Shown: positions 44,346 through 55,754 of the stretch, one piece after another
Layout: every line of letters starts with the position of its first letter
Position numbering within the stretch: position 1 is the first letter of the stretch
Assembly (NCBI GenBank): GCA_963682175.1
Contig: OY821779.1
Coordinates: 6,770,501 to 6,834,500, forward strand
Direction of reading: 5' to 3'
From: Triglochin maritima
Lineage: Eukaryota; Streptophyta; Magnoliopsida; Alismatales; Juncaginaceae
Length of the DNA stretch: 64,000 nucleotides
Notes under the pieces: generated by a model
What the model saw: the letters and a program-made list of their open reading frames with translations, nothing else
The model's database searches: none
What the model was told of the DNA's origin: nothing
Position numbers and translations under genes: made by a program

Positions 44346-45776
44346 GTTGTGTTGGCAAATGACGTAGGATTGAATTCCAGTTATGTTTAATTAAAATCAT
44401 GTCCTGGTACAAGCGGTGTGGACCATCTTGAGATTTGTAGTCAGGTCGACGTCCGAAAGATGATGGTTCGGTGAGCCCTATCGTCAAAAAAAAAACTGAA
44501 AAATGTACAACTACTGTGTATCTCAACTAATCCAGTTACTAATCAGATAGAAGTGGAATGTCGATTTAATATCCACCACCTTAACAAACATGTATTCGTG
44601 TGATTCGAATCAAGCAATGGCTACCATCGCAGACGGATGTTACATAACGCAGGCCAATCGATAATTCCGTAATTATCACAAACTCCGAGGGCAAACAGAC
44701 GACACACATGTTTCAAACCGCGGTTAGTCAACGCGCACAACGAACAGCATAGATCCAGCTGCATACGCCACGTAAGCATCGCATTCCACTGGACCAGTCC
44801 CCCTATATCCCCGCCTCTCCAATTCCACCCCCGACACGAACACTAATTACGAAACATGCCACTGGTCTCTGGCTTGTTTACAAAAAACAGAGTCCTCACT
44901 GTTTCGCCTTTCCCGGCGCTTCCCCTCCGATCTCACCCACACCGGAAAATCCTAATCCAACATTCCACTACGATTCTACCGGTTCGATCTCCAACACTTC
45001 GCCTGCGATCTGTAGGTATGACGTTTTGTTGAGATGGAGATTTTGTTCCGTGTTTGGTTTGAGCTTTTTCCGGTTTTAGTTAGATTAGTGGTGTGAAAGG
45101 GACGGGGATGATGTGATAAGTGGGAAAGAAGGTTCACTACTTTACTTCACCTTCTTGTGTTGTGTTTATGTTGTTGTCAGATATTTGGAGAAGTGGAGTT
45201 TGATGGAAGCAGCGTGATGGTGTGAGTTTAAGGTGGAAGTTGGATTGTGACGACTTTGGTTAGTCTTTTTTTGTTGGATTATTTGTTTAAGATGTTACTT
45301 CTTGTTTGTGATTGTTTTGGTTCGGTTTGATTTTTCTTTTCGGAAATGAGATTATGTAGAATCTTAGAATTTTGGTTTAACCGCAATGAATCTTTTTCAG
45401 CTGGAGAATGAGATTATGTATGAATCTTAGAATTAGAATTGATTTTTCAGTAATATTGGGCCCAACACTTTGTGACGGTGTTTCATGTACTTTTGTTTGA
45501 AATGATCTTGAGATTCTTGGGATCGATTTCATTGTTTCTTTTTCCTTACAAGGAAAATATATCTTTCCTCAGAAAATATGCCCGGAAAAGATTCCTTAGA
45601 GTTAAAGGAATCTATTATTAACTTTGCAGCGTTTGTTCTTTTCCCGATGATCTTGAAATTCTTTGAATCAATTTCAGTGTTTTTCCCTCAAAAGAAAATA
45701 TCATTTTAAAAAAAATGCCGTGGAGAGATATCTCAGTTGTGGTTATGCTGCAGGTAATTAGCAGATCCTCTTCAAG

Positions 45777-48700
45777 ATGCAGAAAATGGCTACCACTAGC
45801 TCTCTCAGGACAAGCCGATCAGCTAAGGTGTCGTCGTCATCTGAAATTCAAATTGGGTCCAGCAGTAGACCGCCACTTGTTCCTCCTCCTCCAGCAGCTA
45901 CAATTGTCAGAAGAACCCAGTCTGGGCACTACAAGAGATACTCTCAAGATGATTTAGATTCTGAGAGTGGCAGCGGAGAATTTGCGAATTACCATGTCCA
46001 TATTCCCCCCAGCCCTGATAACCAGCCTGTGGACTCTTCTATATCTGCCAAGGTTGAGGAACAGTATGTTTCTAGCTCACTCTTTACTGGAGGCTTCAAC
46101 AGTGCAACCCGTGCTCACTTATTGGACAAGGTTTTTGATTCTGAGGCAAGCCACCCACAAATGGCGGGTTCGAAAGGGTCTTCATGTGCCATTCAGGGGT
46201 GTGATTCGAAGGTCATGAGCGATGAGCGTGGTGATGATATTCTCCCTTGCGAATGTGATTTCAAAATTTGCATTGATTGCTTCAGGGATGCGGCAAGATC
46301 GGGAGAACCTGTCTGCCCAGGGTGTAAAGAGTCATACAAAACAACTGATGTGGATGAGATGGTGTCTAATGCCAATGCAGGATACCAACTTTCTCTCCGT
46401 CCGGCTCTTTCTGGAGGAGTCTCGAGGATGGAGAAAAGGCTATCGATGATGAAATCAAAGAAGATGACTCGTAGTCAGACTGGAGATTTCGATCACAACC
46501 GATGGCTATTTGAGACGAAGGGGACATACGGGTATGGGAATGCAATATGGCCTACTGAGAACGGGGGTGAAAGTGGAAGTGGGGATGGAGGAAGTGGGCA
46601 GCCCTCGGAGCTATTGAGCAAACCTTGGAGACCTTTGACTCGTAAGTTGAAGATTCCAGCAGCGATCCTGAGTCCATACAGGTAATATTTGTTTACTGGA
46701 ATATGCTCTAGCTTGTTGTTGGCCTTTTCATCCCATACATACATCTAGTGAAGCGATTCCTAGTTTGATTTTTCGAGTATGATATTACTACTGAAAAAAT
46801 ATTGCTCCAATGTTCAAATTTTACTATATCCATTTTTATCACCGTCAATGTGTTTCTTATTATTTACAAAATGATTACTTATTATGATTAAGAAATGTGA
46901 AAGATCACAAAATCAGCTCAATGTAGCAGACTTGGTTATTTATAACAACACCATCTTGATTTATTATGAATTGTGATCGATAACTCACATTCCCCTAAAA
47001 AATCCCTCAAACTATTAAGATTTCTATTATATTTCTGACTATGACACACTGCATGAGTGCATGATATAGTTGTGTAATGCTCTCTTAACTCTGAAAGTTC
47101 AACTCAGAGTGCCTTAGTTCTTCACATCAATTCGTGTCCTTTAATTTTTTGCTAATATAATTTTGGTTTGTTCCTTCGTGCACAGGCTCCTAATTTTCAT
47201 ACGCATGGCAGCCCTTGGCCTTTTCCTTGCCTGGAGAGTCAAACATAAGAACGAAGATGCCGTTTGGCTGTGGGGAATGTCTGTTGTCTGCGAAATATGG
47301 TTTGCTTTCTCTTGGCTTTTGGACCAGCTTCCCAAACTATGCCCAATCAACCGCTCCACGGATCTTGCAGTCCTGAAAGAGAAGTTTGAAGCTCCCTATG
47401 GAGAATCAAGAATGGGAAAATCCGATCTTCCGGGTGTCGATGTCTTTGTTTCAACTGCTGATCCAGAAAAAGAACCACCACTCGTCACAGCAAACACCAT
47501 CCTCTCTATTCTTGCTGCCCATTACCCAGTCGAGAAGCTTTCTTGCTATGTTTCTGACGATGGTGGGGCTCTTCTCACGTTCGAAGCAATGGCAGAAGCT
47601 GCTAGCTTTGCCGACCTATGGGTCCCTTTCTGTCGGAAACACAACATCGAACCCAGAAACCCTGAGAGCTACTTCAACATGAAAAAAGATCCGTATAAGG
47701 GAAAGGTTCGATCAGATTTTGTTAAGGACCGCAGACGTGTAAAAAGGGAGTACGATGAGTTTAAGGTCCGAATCAACGCTCTACCAGATTCAATCCGACG
47801 AAGGTCTGATGCGTATCATGCTCGGGAGGAAATAAAAGCCATGAAGCGTCAAAGAGAAGTTGCCGGAGACGAACCTGTTGAGTCAGTGAAAATTCCGAAA
47901 GCTACTTGGATGGCTGATGGTACTCATTGGCCTGGCACATGGATGAATCCTTCATCTGAGCATACAAAAGGTGATCATGCTGGAATCATACAGGTACATT
48001 CATCATTTTAATTATGCTCGGCATATATTTCTTATTAAATTCACGCATGTCATATCTCTACATTTTATTTACCACATGTCTATAACTAATATAATGATAA
48101 GACTTTTATTGAATATCTGTTTGGCTGTCAACTATCAGAATATTAAACTGATCAGCCTGAACTTCCTAAAATATAGCTTGCTTGATGAATAACATCACCT
48201 GATTTCTGTTACAGGTGATGCTAAAGCCACCAAGTGAGGAACGGTTGCTAGGGGAGAGTCAGGAAGGGTTTCTTGATTTTACTGATGTAGATATCCGTCT
48301 TCCAATGTTGGTGTATGTTTCTCGCGAAAAGCGTCCCGGTTATGACCACAACAAAAAGGCAGGTGCCATGAATGCCCTTGTACGTGCATCTGCCATCATG
48401 TCCAATGGTGCTTTTATTCTCAATCTCGATTGTGATCACTACATCTACAACTCCGAAGCCTTACGCGAGGGTATGTGCTTCATGATGGACCGCGGTGGTG
48501 ATCGTCTCTGCTATGTCCAATTTCCCCAACGTTTTGAGGGTATTGATCCATCTGACCGTTATGCCAACAATAACACAGTCTTCTTTGATGTCAACATGCG
48601 TGCACTTGATGGTCTCCAAGGACCTGTTTATGTTGGAACTGGCTGCCTCTTCCGACGAGTTGCTCTCTATGGATTTGATCCTCCTCGTGCCAAAGAGCGT

Positions 48701-49966
48701 GAACCAGGCTTCTGTAGCTGTTGTTTTCCTCGGCTGCGTAAAAAATCAGCTGAAACAGCTGAGGAGACACGAGCTCTACGAATGGGAGACTCAGACGACG
48801 AGATGATGAACATTTCAACATTCCCCAAGAAATTTGGGAACTCAAACGTCCTTGTTGACTCAATTCCATTGGCAGAGTTCCAAGGTCGTCCTCTTGCTGA
48901 TCACCCTGCTGTGAAAAATGGTCGCCCTCCCGGTGCACTAACCATCCCTAGGGACCCCCTTGATGCATCTACTGTTGCAGAGGCCATCAGCGTTATCTCT
49001 TGCTGGTACGAGGACAAAACTGAATGGGGACAGCGTGTTGGATGGATCTATGGCTCCGTGACAGAAGATGTGGTAACAGGTTACAGAATGCACAACAGAG
49101 GATGGAAATCGGTCTACTGTGTTACTAAGCGTGATGCTTTTCGTGGTACCGCACCAATCAACCTCACAGACCGACTCCACCAGGTCCTGCGATGGGCAAC
49201 AGGCTCTGTTGAGATTTTCTTCTCCCGTAACAATGCTCTACTAGCAAGCCCAAAGATGAAAATTTTGCAAAGAATTGCGTATCTCAATGTTGGAATCTAC
49301 CCATTCACATCCATCTTCCTTATAGTGTACTGCTTCCTTCCAGCATTGTCGCTCTTCACGGGCCAGTTCATAGTCCAGACTCTTAACGTTACCTTTCTCT
49401 CGTACCTTCTGGTCATCACCTTAACCCTCTCGATGCTTGCACTGCTCGAGATTCGTTGGTCTGGGATTGAACTTGAAGAATGGTGGAGAAACGAGCAATT
49501 CTGGCTCATTGGGGGCACGAGTGCCCATCTTGCCGCTGTGCTGCAGGGACTTCTTAAGGTAATTGCCGGAATCGAGATCTCATTCACTCTTACATCCAAA
49601 TCTGCCGGTGATGACGCGGACGACGAGTTCGCTGATCTATACATTGTAAAATGGACTTCACTCATGATTCCACCCATTACAATCATGATGGTTAACCTTA
49701 TTGCAATTGCTGTCGGTATCAGCCGCACAATTTACAGCGTTATACCACAATGGAGTAAACTGTTGGGCGGAGTTTTCTTCAGCTTCTGGGTCTTGGCACA
49801 TCTCTACCCTTTCGCCAAAGGACTGATGGGGAGGAGAGGAAGGACACCAACCATTGTTTATGTGTGGTCCGGTCTCATTGCCATCACCATATCCTTGCTC
49901 TGGGTGTCGATTAATCCACCAAGCGGTGCGAGTTCACAAATTGGAGGATCCTTCACGTTCCCCTGA
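45777..49966 (+). CDS. CSLD: Cellulose synthase-like protein D (CSLD2/3 type)
   Basis: Three coding exons: 45777-46681, 47186-47993 and 48215-49966, 3465 nt, 1154 residues. CSLD enzymes are membrane glycosyltransferases (GT2 family) that make wall polysaccharide, especially in tip-growing cells such as root hairs. Visible: a RING-like Cys cluster (C137-x4-C142 ... C180-x2-C183), two N-terminal membrane segments (about 303-350), the catalytic motifs DDG (426-428), DCD (643-645), TED (854-856) and QVLRW (894-898), the CSLD insert with [13 protein letters not shown], six C-terminal membrane segments, and the end GGSFTFP. Start: MQKMATTSS at 45777; a second in-frame ATG three codons later fits MATTSS equally well. 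A 5' non-coding exon probably ends at about 45012 (CTGTAG/GTATGA), with an intron to near 45754-45763. No lesions. The neighbour at 51600 converges on it. Confidence 0.97.
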
Positions 49967-51599
49967 ATGATAGGTGCTGGCCTTTGTTCCATCCGAAGCA
50001 GTGTTCTGCTTAGAACTGATGATGATCACATTTGAGATGCTTTTTTCTTGACAAAATGTCGGCCAGTCACGTGATTCTATGTCCAAAACAATGATTTGAT
50101 TTTAGTTGTTTTACTTCCTTTTTGTATCATTACCATTTTTTCATTCTCAATGCAAATTATGTTTTGATAGAGGATTAAAAACAATTGCTTTTGTTTCTAT
50201 GTTGCATCATTTTGTTATTCTAGTGGAAATATTTGATGTCATTGCAGTAGTTAGTACTTAGCAGTTCGTTTGGAGCTTGAAAATGTTTTGTTGCTTCTTT
50301 CCCAAACAATTACCACCCAGCCTACAATTGAAGCCTTAATTCACTAGACTGTTTCTCTTGCCATGTGAAACTGCCTGGGAACCTTTCATTTAGAAGCTTA
50401 TTCTTTGGTGTATCTAGATACATTGTTCCATAAGAATTTGGTACAACAAGGTAAAACATGACAATGGTGGACCACTGTATATATAATATACAAAACACAT
50501 GCAATAATTATTCTGAAATTGTTTCTCAACCAGAAAAAAAGAGCACAGAATGAATCGCAAACAAGGTTAATCAATACTTTGTAATCGACTTTGTTACAAC
50601 TCTAAATAACTAAATAAAATATAAAATAACAAAAGCTATTTTTGTGGCTATAGCTTATGAGATTACACTCTAACCGGCTTTGGGAGAATAAGCAGAACAT
50701 TAAAAAAGATATGAAATGTCATCAGATTTACTGAATCGTGTGAAGAGTAAAATGGAGAAATTCACAATAACCCATTTACATAAGCTAATAATATCTGAAG
50801 CTCTCTCCCCAAAATTGTACCTTTGCACATTGTGTTCAACGTGTGGCACGTCAAATGGAAAAAAAAAATGGAGAGAAAATAAACAAATTGTTTCTTTCTA
50901 ATCTTTTCAATTTTCAAGGGTTTTGACATACAAAGTTCACCGTAGAAATCATGAAGTCGATCAGCCAGTGGAAGTATCCTGATTTTATAGTATTTTTAAG
51001 GTAGAAAGATGTGGAGGGATGCAAAGGAGATTCCTTAAGCACACAAACCCTGAAATAATCATTGAGACCATCAAACACTTGAAGATGAATGAATTCCATT
51101 ACTTCATTATTTCACCAACAAACTCTATGCAAAACAAGAGAAGATACATGGAAGCCCATCTTTAAGTCTAAAACACAATCTCAACTTCAAGCAAGAAAAA
51201 ATACCAACCATCAGTCCAACAACACAATTTTTTCCCTTCTCATTATGAACTCCCGCAGTTTATATAATTCATCAATCAATAATTAGCAATATTCCGTAGA
51301 ATTACACTTAATGATCCATCACACAACAATTCCCAGCAACTAGTTTGTACAATTGCTACTTTGTCACTAAAACAAACACCAACACTATGACCACACATAA
51401 TGTCCCCTATTGACCAACTGCCATGACTACAAAAAAGGCGAGAGCTGAGAAAAAAACCTTTTTTCCTTAACTGCCATGATAAACTAGAATAGATATTGAG
51501 TACCGAAAACCATAAAAAATGTCAGCTCACAGCAACAGCGTATAACTTACAAACGGGGACCTCCGGAACCAGCACCACCAAAGAAGCAAATTTGAACGA
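49967..51599. other. Convergent 3' flanks of CSLD and the J-domain gene
   Basis: Contains the two 3' untranslated regions (AATAAA-like signals not assigned) and AT-rich spacer. No further gene recognised. Confidence 0.6.
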
Positions 51600-53132
51600 T
51601 CAAGTCCTCCGCAGCAAATTCTTTGAAAGTGAAGCGGGGTCAAGCTCCCAGCACTCCTTTGGCAAATTCGGTCCCTCCAAACCTGTCAACTTCCTGGCTG
51701 GAATCTGATGAGAGAACGACCGAAAATTGTCCTTTTCCAACCATCTAACCGCATGCAACCCAATCTCTCGACGCCTAAAAATCGTCTTAAAACCATCCAC
51801 CTTCTCGAGATACCCCATGCTCAATCCATACACCTCACTGTAACTAGTGAGTAACACAACAATCTCATAACACCTTCCTTCACCTCCATCATCCGTTTCT
51901 TCACCATACAATGCCCAAACAGACCCCTTATTAGGAAAAATTCTGTACAACTGAGACGCCGCTCTTTCGCAGCACGCAACATGAGAGAACATATTAGGGG
52001 AATCAATGTATGCCATCTCTCCGACTTTGAACCTCCCGCAAGGTACATCAGACGATTTTTTCTCCGAAATCGTCAAAAAGGCGCTGGCATCACCCTGCAA
52101 CTCCAACCAGTTCAGCTTCAACTTAAACGGGTTTGTCGACAACACCTCATCCACCAATCCATAATGCCGAGGCATTCCATCCACACCATCGTAAACCGCC
52201 CAAACCTGACCCTTCCTGAAGCTCTTCTCCACTCTATCCCTATCGAAATCGTAGAAATCGGAATCTTCCACGGTCATACCGCCATAACTCCCCTCCTCAT
52301 ACTCAAATTCATTATCCTCCTTCGGCGCAGCTCTCTTCCTCGACTTCCTCGGCAATTCACCCCTCTTTTCAGACAATTCTTCTCTCGATTTCAACCTAAG
52401 TGCCTCCTTCTGCATCTCCGCCAGCGTAAGCTCCTTTTCCTTCCCAACATTCCCCAGACTGCTAACCCTAGAACTATGTCTCCCCCTATCGCTCCTCGCC
52501 CTGCTCCTAACCCTAGAACTACCTCCAACACCAACCTCATTCTCACCATCCTCACCATCAACCTTAACCTCAACCGCGACAAAACTCTTACGGCAGCCCG
52601 GGCAAATAAGTCGCTGCCCCAAGTACTTCCGATCGAACTCATGGAAAACCCGGCACGTCTCGCACGCCGTCCAGAACGCCTCAACAGGAGCCCCATCACT
52701 CTCCTTCTGCGCCGCCTTCTGGAGCTCGATCCTCAACCTCAGGTCGTACTCCCGCCGGCGAACCCTATCCGACAGCACCCCGAAGGCCTCCCCGATGCGC
52801 TTGAAGGCGTCCTCGCAGCCGAAGAAGGGGGACCGGTCGGGGTGGAGGAGGAGGGCGAGGGACTTGTACTGGGTCTTGATGGAGCTGAGCTGGGAGAAGG
52901 GGTCTAGGAGGAGGGTGCGGTAGTGGTCGGAGGGAGGCGACCGGAGGACGCGGAGGGCTGCGAGGGTTTGCTGGAGGCCGGGGAGGGTCGGGTTGAGGCG
53001 GTGGGCTTTCTTGGCGTGTTTTAGGGCCGAATTTAGGTCGCCGGAAACGTAGGTTTTTTCTGCTAGGGTTTTGAGCCTGTCGGCCTCCGGCGAGGGGGAC
53101 GGCGGTGGGGAGGCGTCTCCGGCGTGGCCCAT
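51600..53132 (-). CDS. J-domain protein with DUF3444
   Basis: One uninterrupted frame of 510 residues. Order: a TPR-like helical start (about 17-63), a J domain (69-133) with the HPD motif at 97-99, a CxxC...CxxC zinc ribbon (C157, C160, C177, C180), a basic, acidic low-complexity middle (about 190-300), and a DUF3444 domain (about 303-510) starting FRKGQVWAVYDGVDGMPRHYG. This is the plant J-protein class in which HPD would stimulate an Hsp70; the role of DUF3444 is unknown and some members are nuclear. The start Met (MGHAGDASPPPS) is the first in frame. GC content is markedly higher than the surroundings, which creates long antisense frames (up to 308 codons at 51981-52907) that are shadows. 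It converges with CSLD. Confidence 0.95.
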   Translation of the reverse strand: MGHAGDASPPPSPSPEADRLKTLAEKTYVSGDLNSALKHAKKAHRLNPTLPGLQQTLAALRVLRSPPSDHYRTLLLDPFSQLSSIKTQYKSLALLLHPDRSPFFGCEDAFKRIGEAFGVLSDRVRRREYDLRLRIELQKAAQKESDGAPVEAFWTACETCRVFHEFDRKYLGQRLICPGCRKSFVAVEVKVDGEDGENEVGVGGSSRVRSRARSDRGRHSSRVSSLGNVGKEKELTLAEMQKEALRLKSREELSEKRGELPRKSRKRAAPKEDNEFEYEEGSYGGMTVEDSDFYDFDRDRVEKSFRKGQVWAVYDGVDGMPRHYGLVDEVLSTNPFKLKLNWLELQGDASAFLTISEKKSSDVPCGRFKVGEMAYIDSPNMFSHVACCERAASQLYRIFPNKGSVWALYGEETDDGGEGRCYEIVVLLTSYSEVYGLSMGYLEKVDGFKTIFRRREIGLHAVRWLEKDNFRSFSHQIPARKLTGLEGPNLPKECWELDPASLSKNLLRRT

Positions 53133-54885
53133 TGAGTCTTCTTCGGTTCAAGAAGTTGTTGGGTGATTTGGGTCTGTTTTTACTATTTAGTCGTTTGGGA
53201 TTTGGGCGAAAATAATTCAAATTCCGTTTGGTCGAGATTTTACTAATGTTTGTTTAACTCAAGGAAATGAAAATATTTCCCAACCGCAAAAGAATGGTCC
53301 ATTTGACTGACCGTAGATAGAATCTATTTTCTGTCAATTTCAGAATTTATTGTACGAATATACTCTTTTAACTCTTAAGGTGGGTTCATAATCGGATATA
53401 GATACGATCATACGGATATGGATGTGAGATTGCACTTTGGATTGACTTCTTAACTGTTTGATTAGGAAATATTTTTACATGGAGCATATACGTTTTAACA
53501 TTTTTTTGTTAGGTTCATGTTGCCATGTTTCATGTCATACTTTACATGATAATGCACGCTATATACTTTACAAGATAATGCATGTTGTGCACTTCACACA
53601 ATAATGCAAGTTATTTTTTTACCATGAAATAGGTTCATCTCTCTCAGAGCCTCGCCCTCAATTCCTCGTAATCTTTTCGTTTCGCACTCATACTTCAATA
53701 TTATCTTACCTTTATTCTTGATACCACAAACAACACTATTATCGCATATATTTTTAAAATTAGTCTTTTTATGCATTTAATTTTACTTTTACACTCTTGT
53801 GTTTTCCTTGCTTGCGTCCCACTATGTTAGATACTCAGAAACTTCTAAAAAACTCTAAAGTACCTTTGGAGTTTGGTCAGTCTACCCATGAACCAAATTG
53901 ACTCTCTTTTCAAGTAAATTTGACGAGTCAAATTGTGGACAACTTAGTCCATTTTTAAAGTGCAATGGACACTGTTGTCTGCAAATTGGCTGGTCAAATT
54001 TACTTGACTACGTAGCTAAGTACTAATCAGGGTTAATTAGTTTTCTCGCGGGTAACATGCATGCATTATGGTAATTAGAAATGAAATAACTGCTTAGATC
54101 ATTCAACCATAATGCAAGGGCTAATGAGCAAATATATAAAGATGTTGCCTGTTGGTGAAACAGATGTAGCACCTTTGCTGCCCAATTGTTTTTCTTTCTC
54201 ATTAAAATACCTATACAATAATATAAACGTGGCATGAAGTATTCTAAAGTACCACGATAACATAATTCACATGAAATAGGAAATTTACTCAACTCTTATT
54301 TTTTTTAACCTGAAAACTTATTGGACCACCTTTGGGACGTCGATCAGGCTACAAATCCTGAAGGTGAGAGTATATCCCATCCTCTTTATTACCCTCAACT
54401 CGACAAGGGTTCCCCTTACAATGTAGGAGCCTAAGGCATTGACGAGACAAAACTCTTAAAATTCCCTCACCCTTTCCCTCTCACTTCCCTTCATCTGACT
54501 GCTAAATTGTCATATTTCATTTCCGCTCAATTTCTTATGTCTCTTTTGCCATTGCTGCTGGTGTTGGAATTTATTGGGAGTTTTTAACGGCCACACTATA
54601 CATGATGAAGTTTCAACTCCATCGTGCTTTAGTTGTATTTTGTTTCAAGTAGTGTTCAAATGACAATGTTTCTTTTTTAGGTCTTATGATTGAAGATTAC
54701 ATCGCCTAAAATTTATTGCCCCACGGCTAATGGAAGAACTAATGACACGAGATCCTTCTAAAAAAAGTTTTCATTCATAGTGATCAAATCAATTAACATG
54801 ATAAATTTACCCTAATAAATCATTTCATTTATTAAGAAAAAAAATTAACATGAGATTTGTCTTTTTCATACAAAAGACTATGGGT
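53133..54885. other. Intergenic, no gene recognised
   Basis: 5' flank of the J-domain gene and AT-rich spacer. The 54300-54450 stretch (GACCACCTTTGGGACGTCGATCAGG, ACTCGACAAGGGTTCCCCTTAC) looks like repeat-derived sequence but is not assigned. Confidence 0.6.
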
Positions 54886-55160
54886 GTAAACGAGCCGAGT
54901 CTAGCAAATTTTCGAGCAATAAGTATCATCTTATATTATTATCAAATACGAAAAAATAATTATAAATAGAACAATAAAAAATTCGAGTGAGCTATCGAGT
55001 CGAACGTCAATTTTTTTCGAGTTCGAGTTGTTCGTTTACCGAACCATGTTTGAAGTTTTTTTTTATTTTTTTATCAAGATTCTTCATTTTCAAGTTAAAT
55101 TAGAGTCGAGTATTTTTAAAGTCGAGTTTGAATCAAACCGTTAAGCCGAACCACCTACAA
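54886..55160. mobile_element. Degenerate hAT-type terminus
   Basis: TGGGTGTAAACGAGCCGAGT near 54889 is the usual TAGGGGTGTAAACGAGCCGAG-type hAT end with one lost G. TCGAGTTCGAGTTGTTCG and GTTAAGCCGAACC follow. A matching right end is not clear, so the extent is approximate. Confidence 0.5.
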
Positions 55161-55754
55161 AAGATGATAAACTATTCAACATAAAACAAGTCAAAATTTT
55201 CTCTCTTACTCAGCAACCCTTAAACCACTCTCCTCCAAAAGCCAAATTTCTCTCTCCTCCGTCAGCATCCCCAATCGATTTTTACCCAATTTCCTTCCCA
55301 TTTTACCCCTCCCTTCTCTCTTCGGAGAAGTCGCTCAGATGGAGATCGATCGCCCTTCCCATTCCTGCCCTAATTTCCAAATCTGACCCCAAACCCTAAC
55401 TTCGATTCCTTTCCCAAGTAAGTCGAATTCTCTCCCAATTCCACCTCCTCTTTCCATTTCCGCCGGAAAGATGGAATCTTTCCCCTTTCCCTGCTCAAAT
55501 TTGGCTCAAATCGAGGAAAAAGCGAGCTTTCTCGAAGTTTTTTGAGCTTGATCTACTGTTTCGGCGCAGGTTCCGGGGGTTTCGAGTTCATCTTTCGCGT
55601 TCTCGCTGCTGTGAGTCCGAATTCGCCGGCGATCGCGTGGTTCGTTGTCTTCGGGGGGATTTTTTCCTTTTTTGAGCTCTGGATTGAGATCTCTGAGCAT
55701 TCTCGTCTGTTAGATGGTTTGAGTTTTTGAGATCGGAAGTGGGAAGCTCGTCTA

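Noticed and set aside
44158..44367. 69-codon frame upstream of CSLD
   Set aside because: Its coding part is the inverted copy of the CSLD non-coding leader, so it has no evidence of being a gene.
51981..52907. 308-codon plus-strand frame opposite the J-domain gene
   Set aside because: It is a shadow of the GC-rich coding strand; the minus-strand product has complete, ordered domains.
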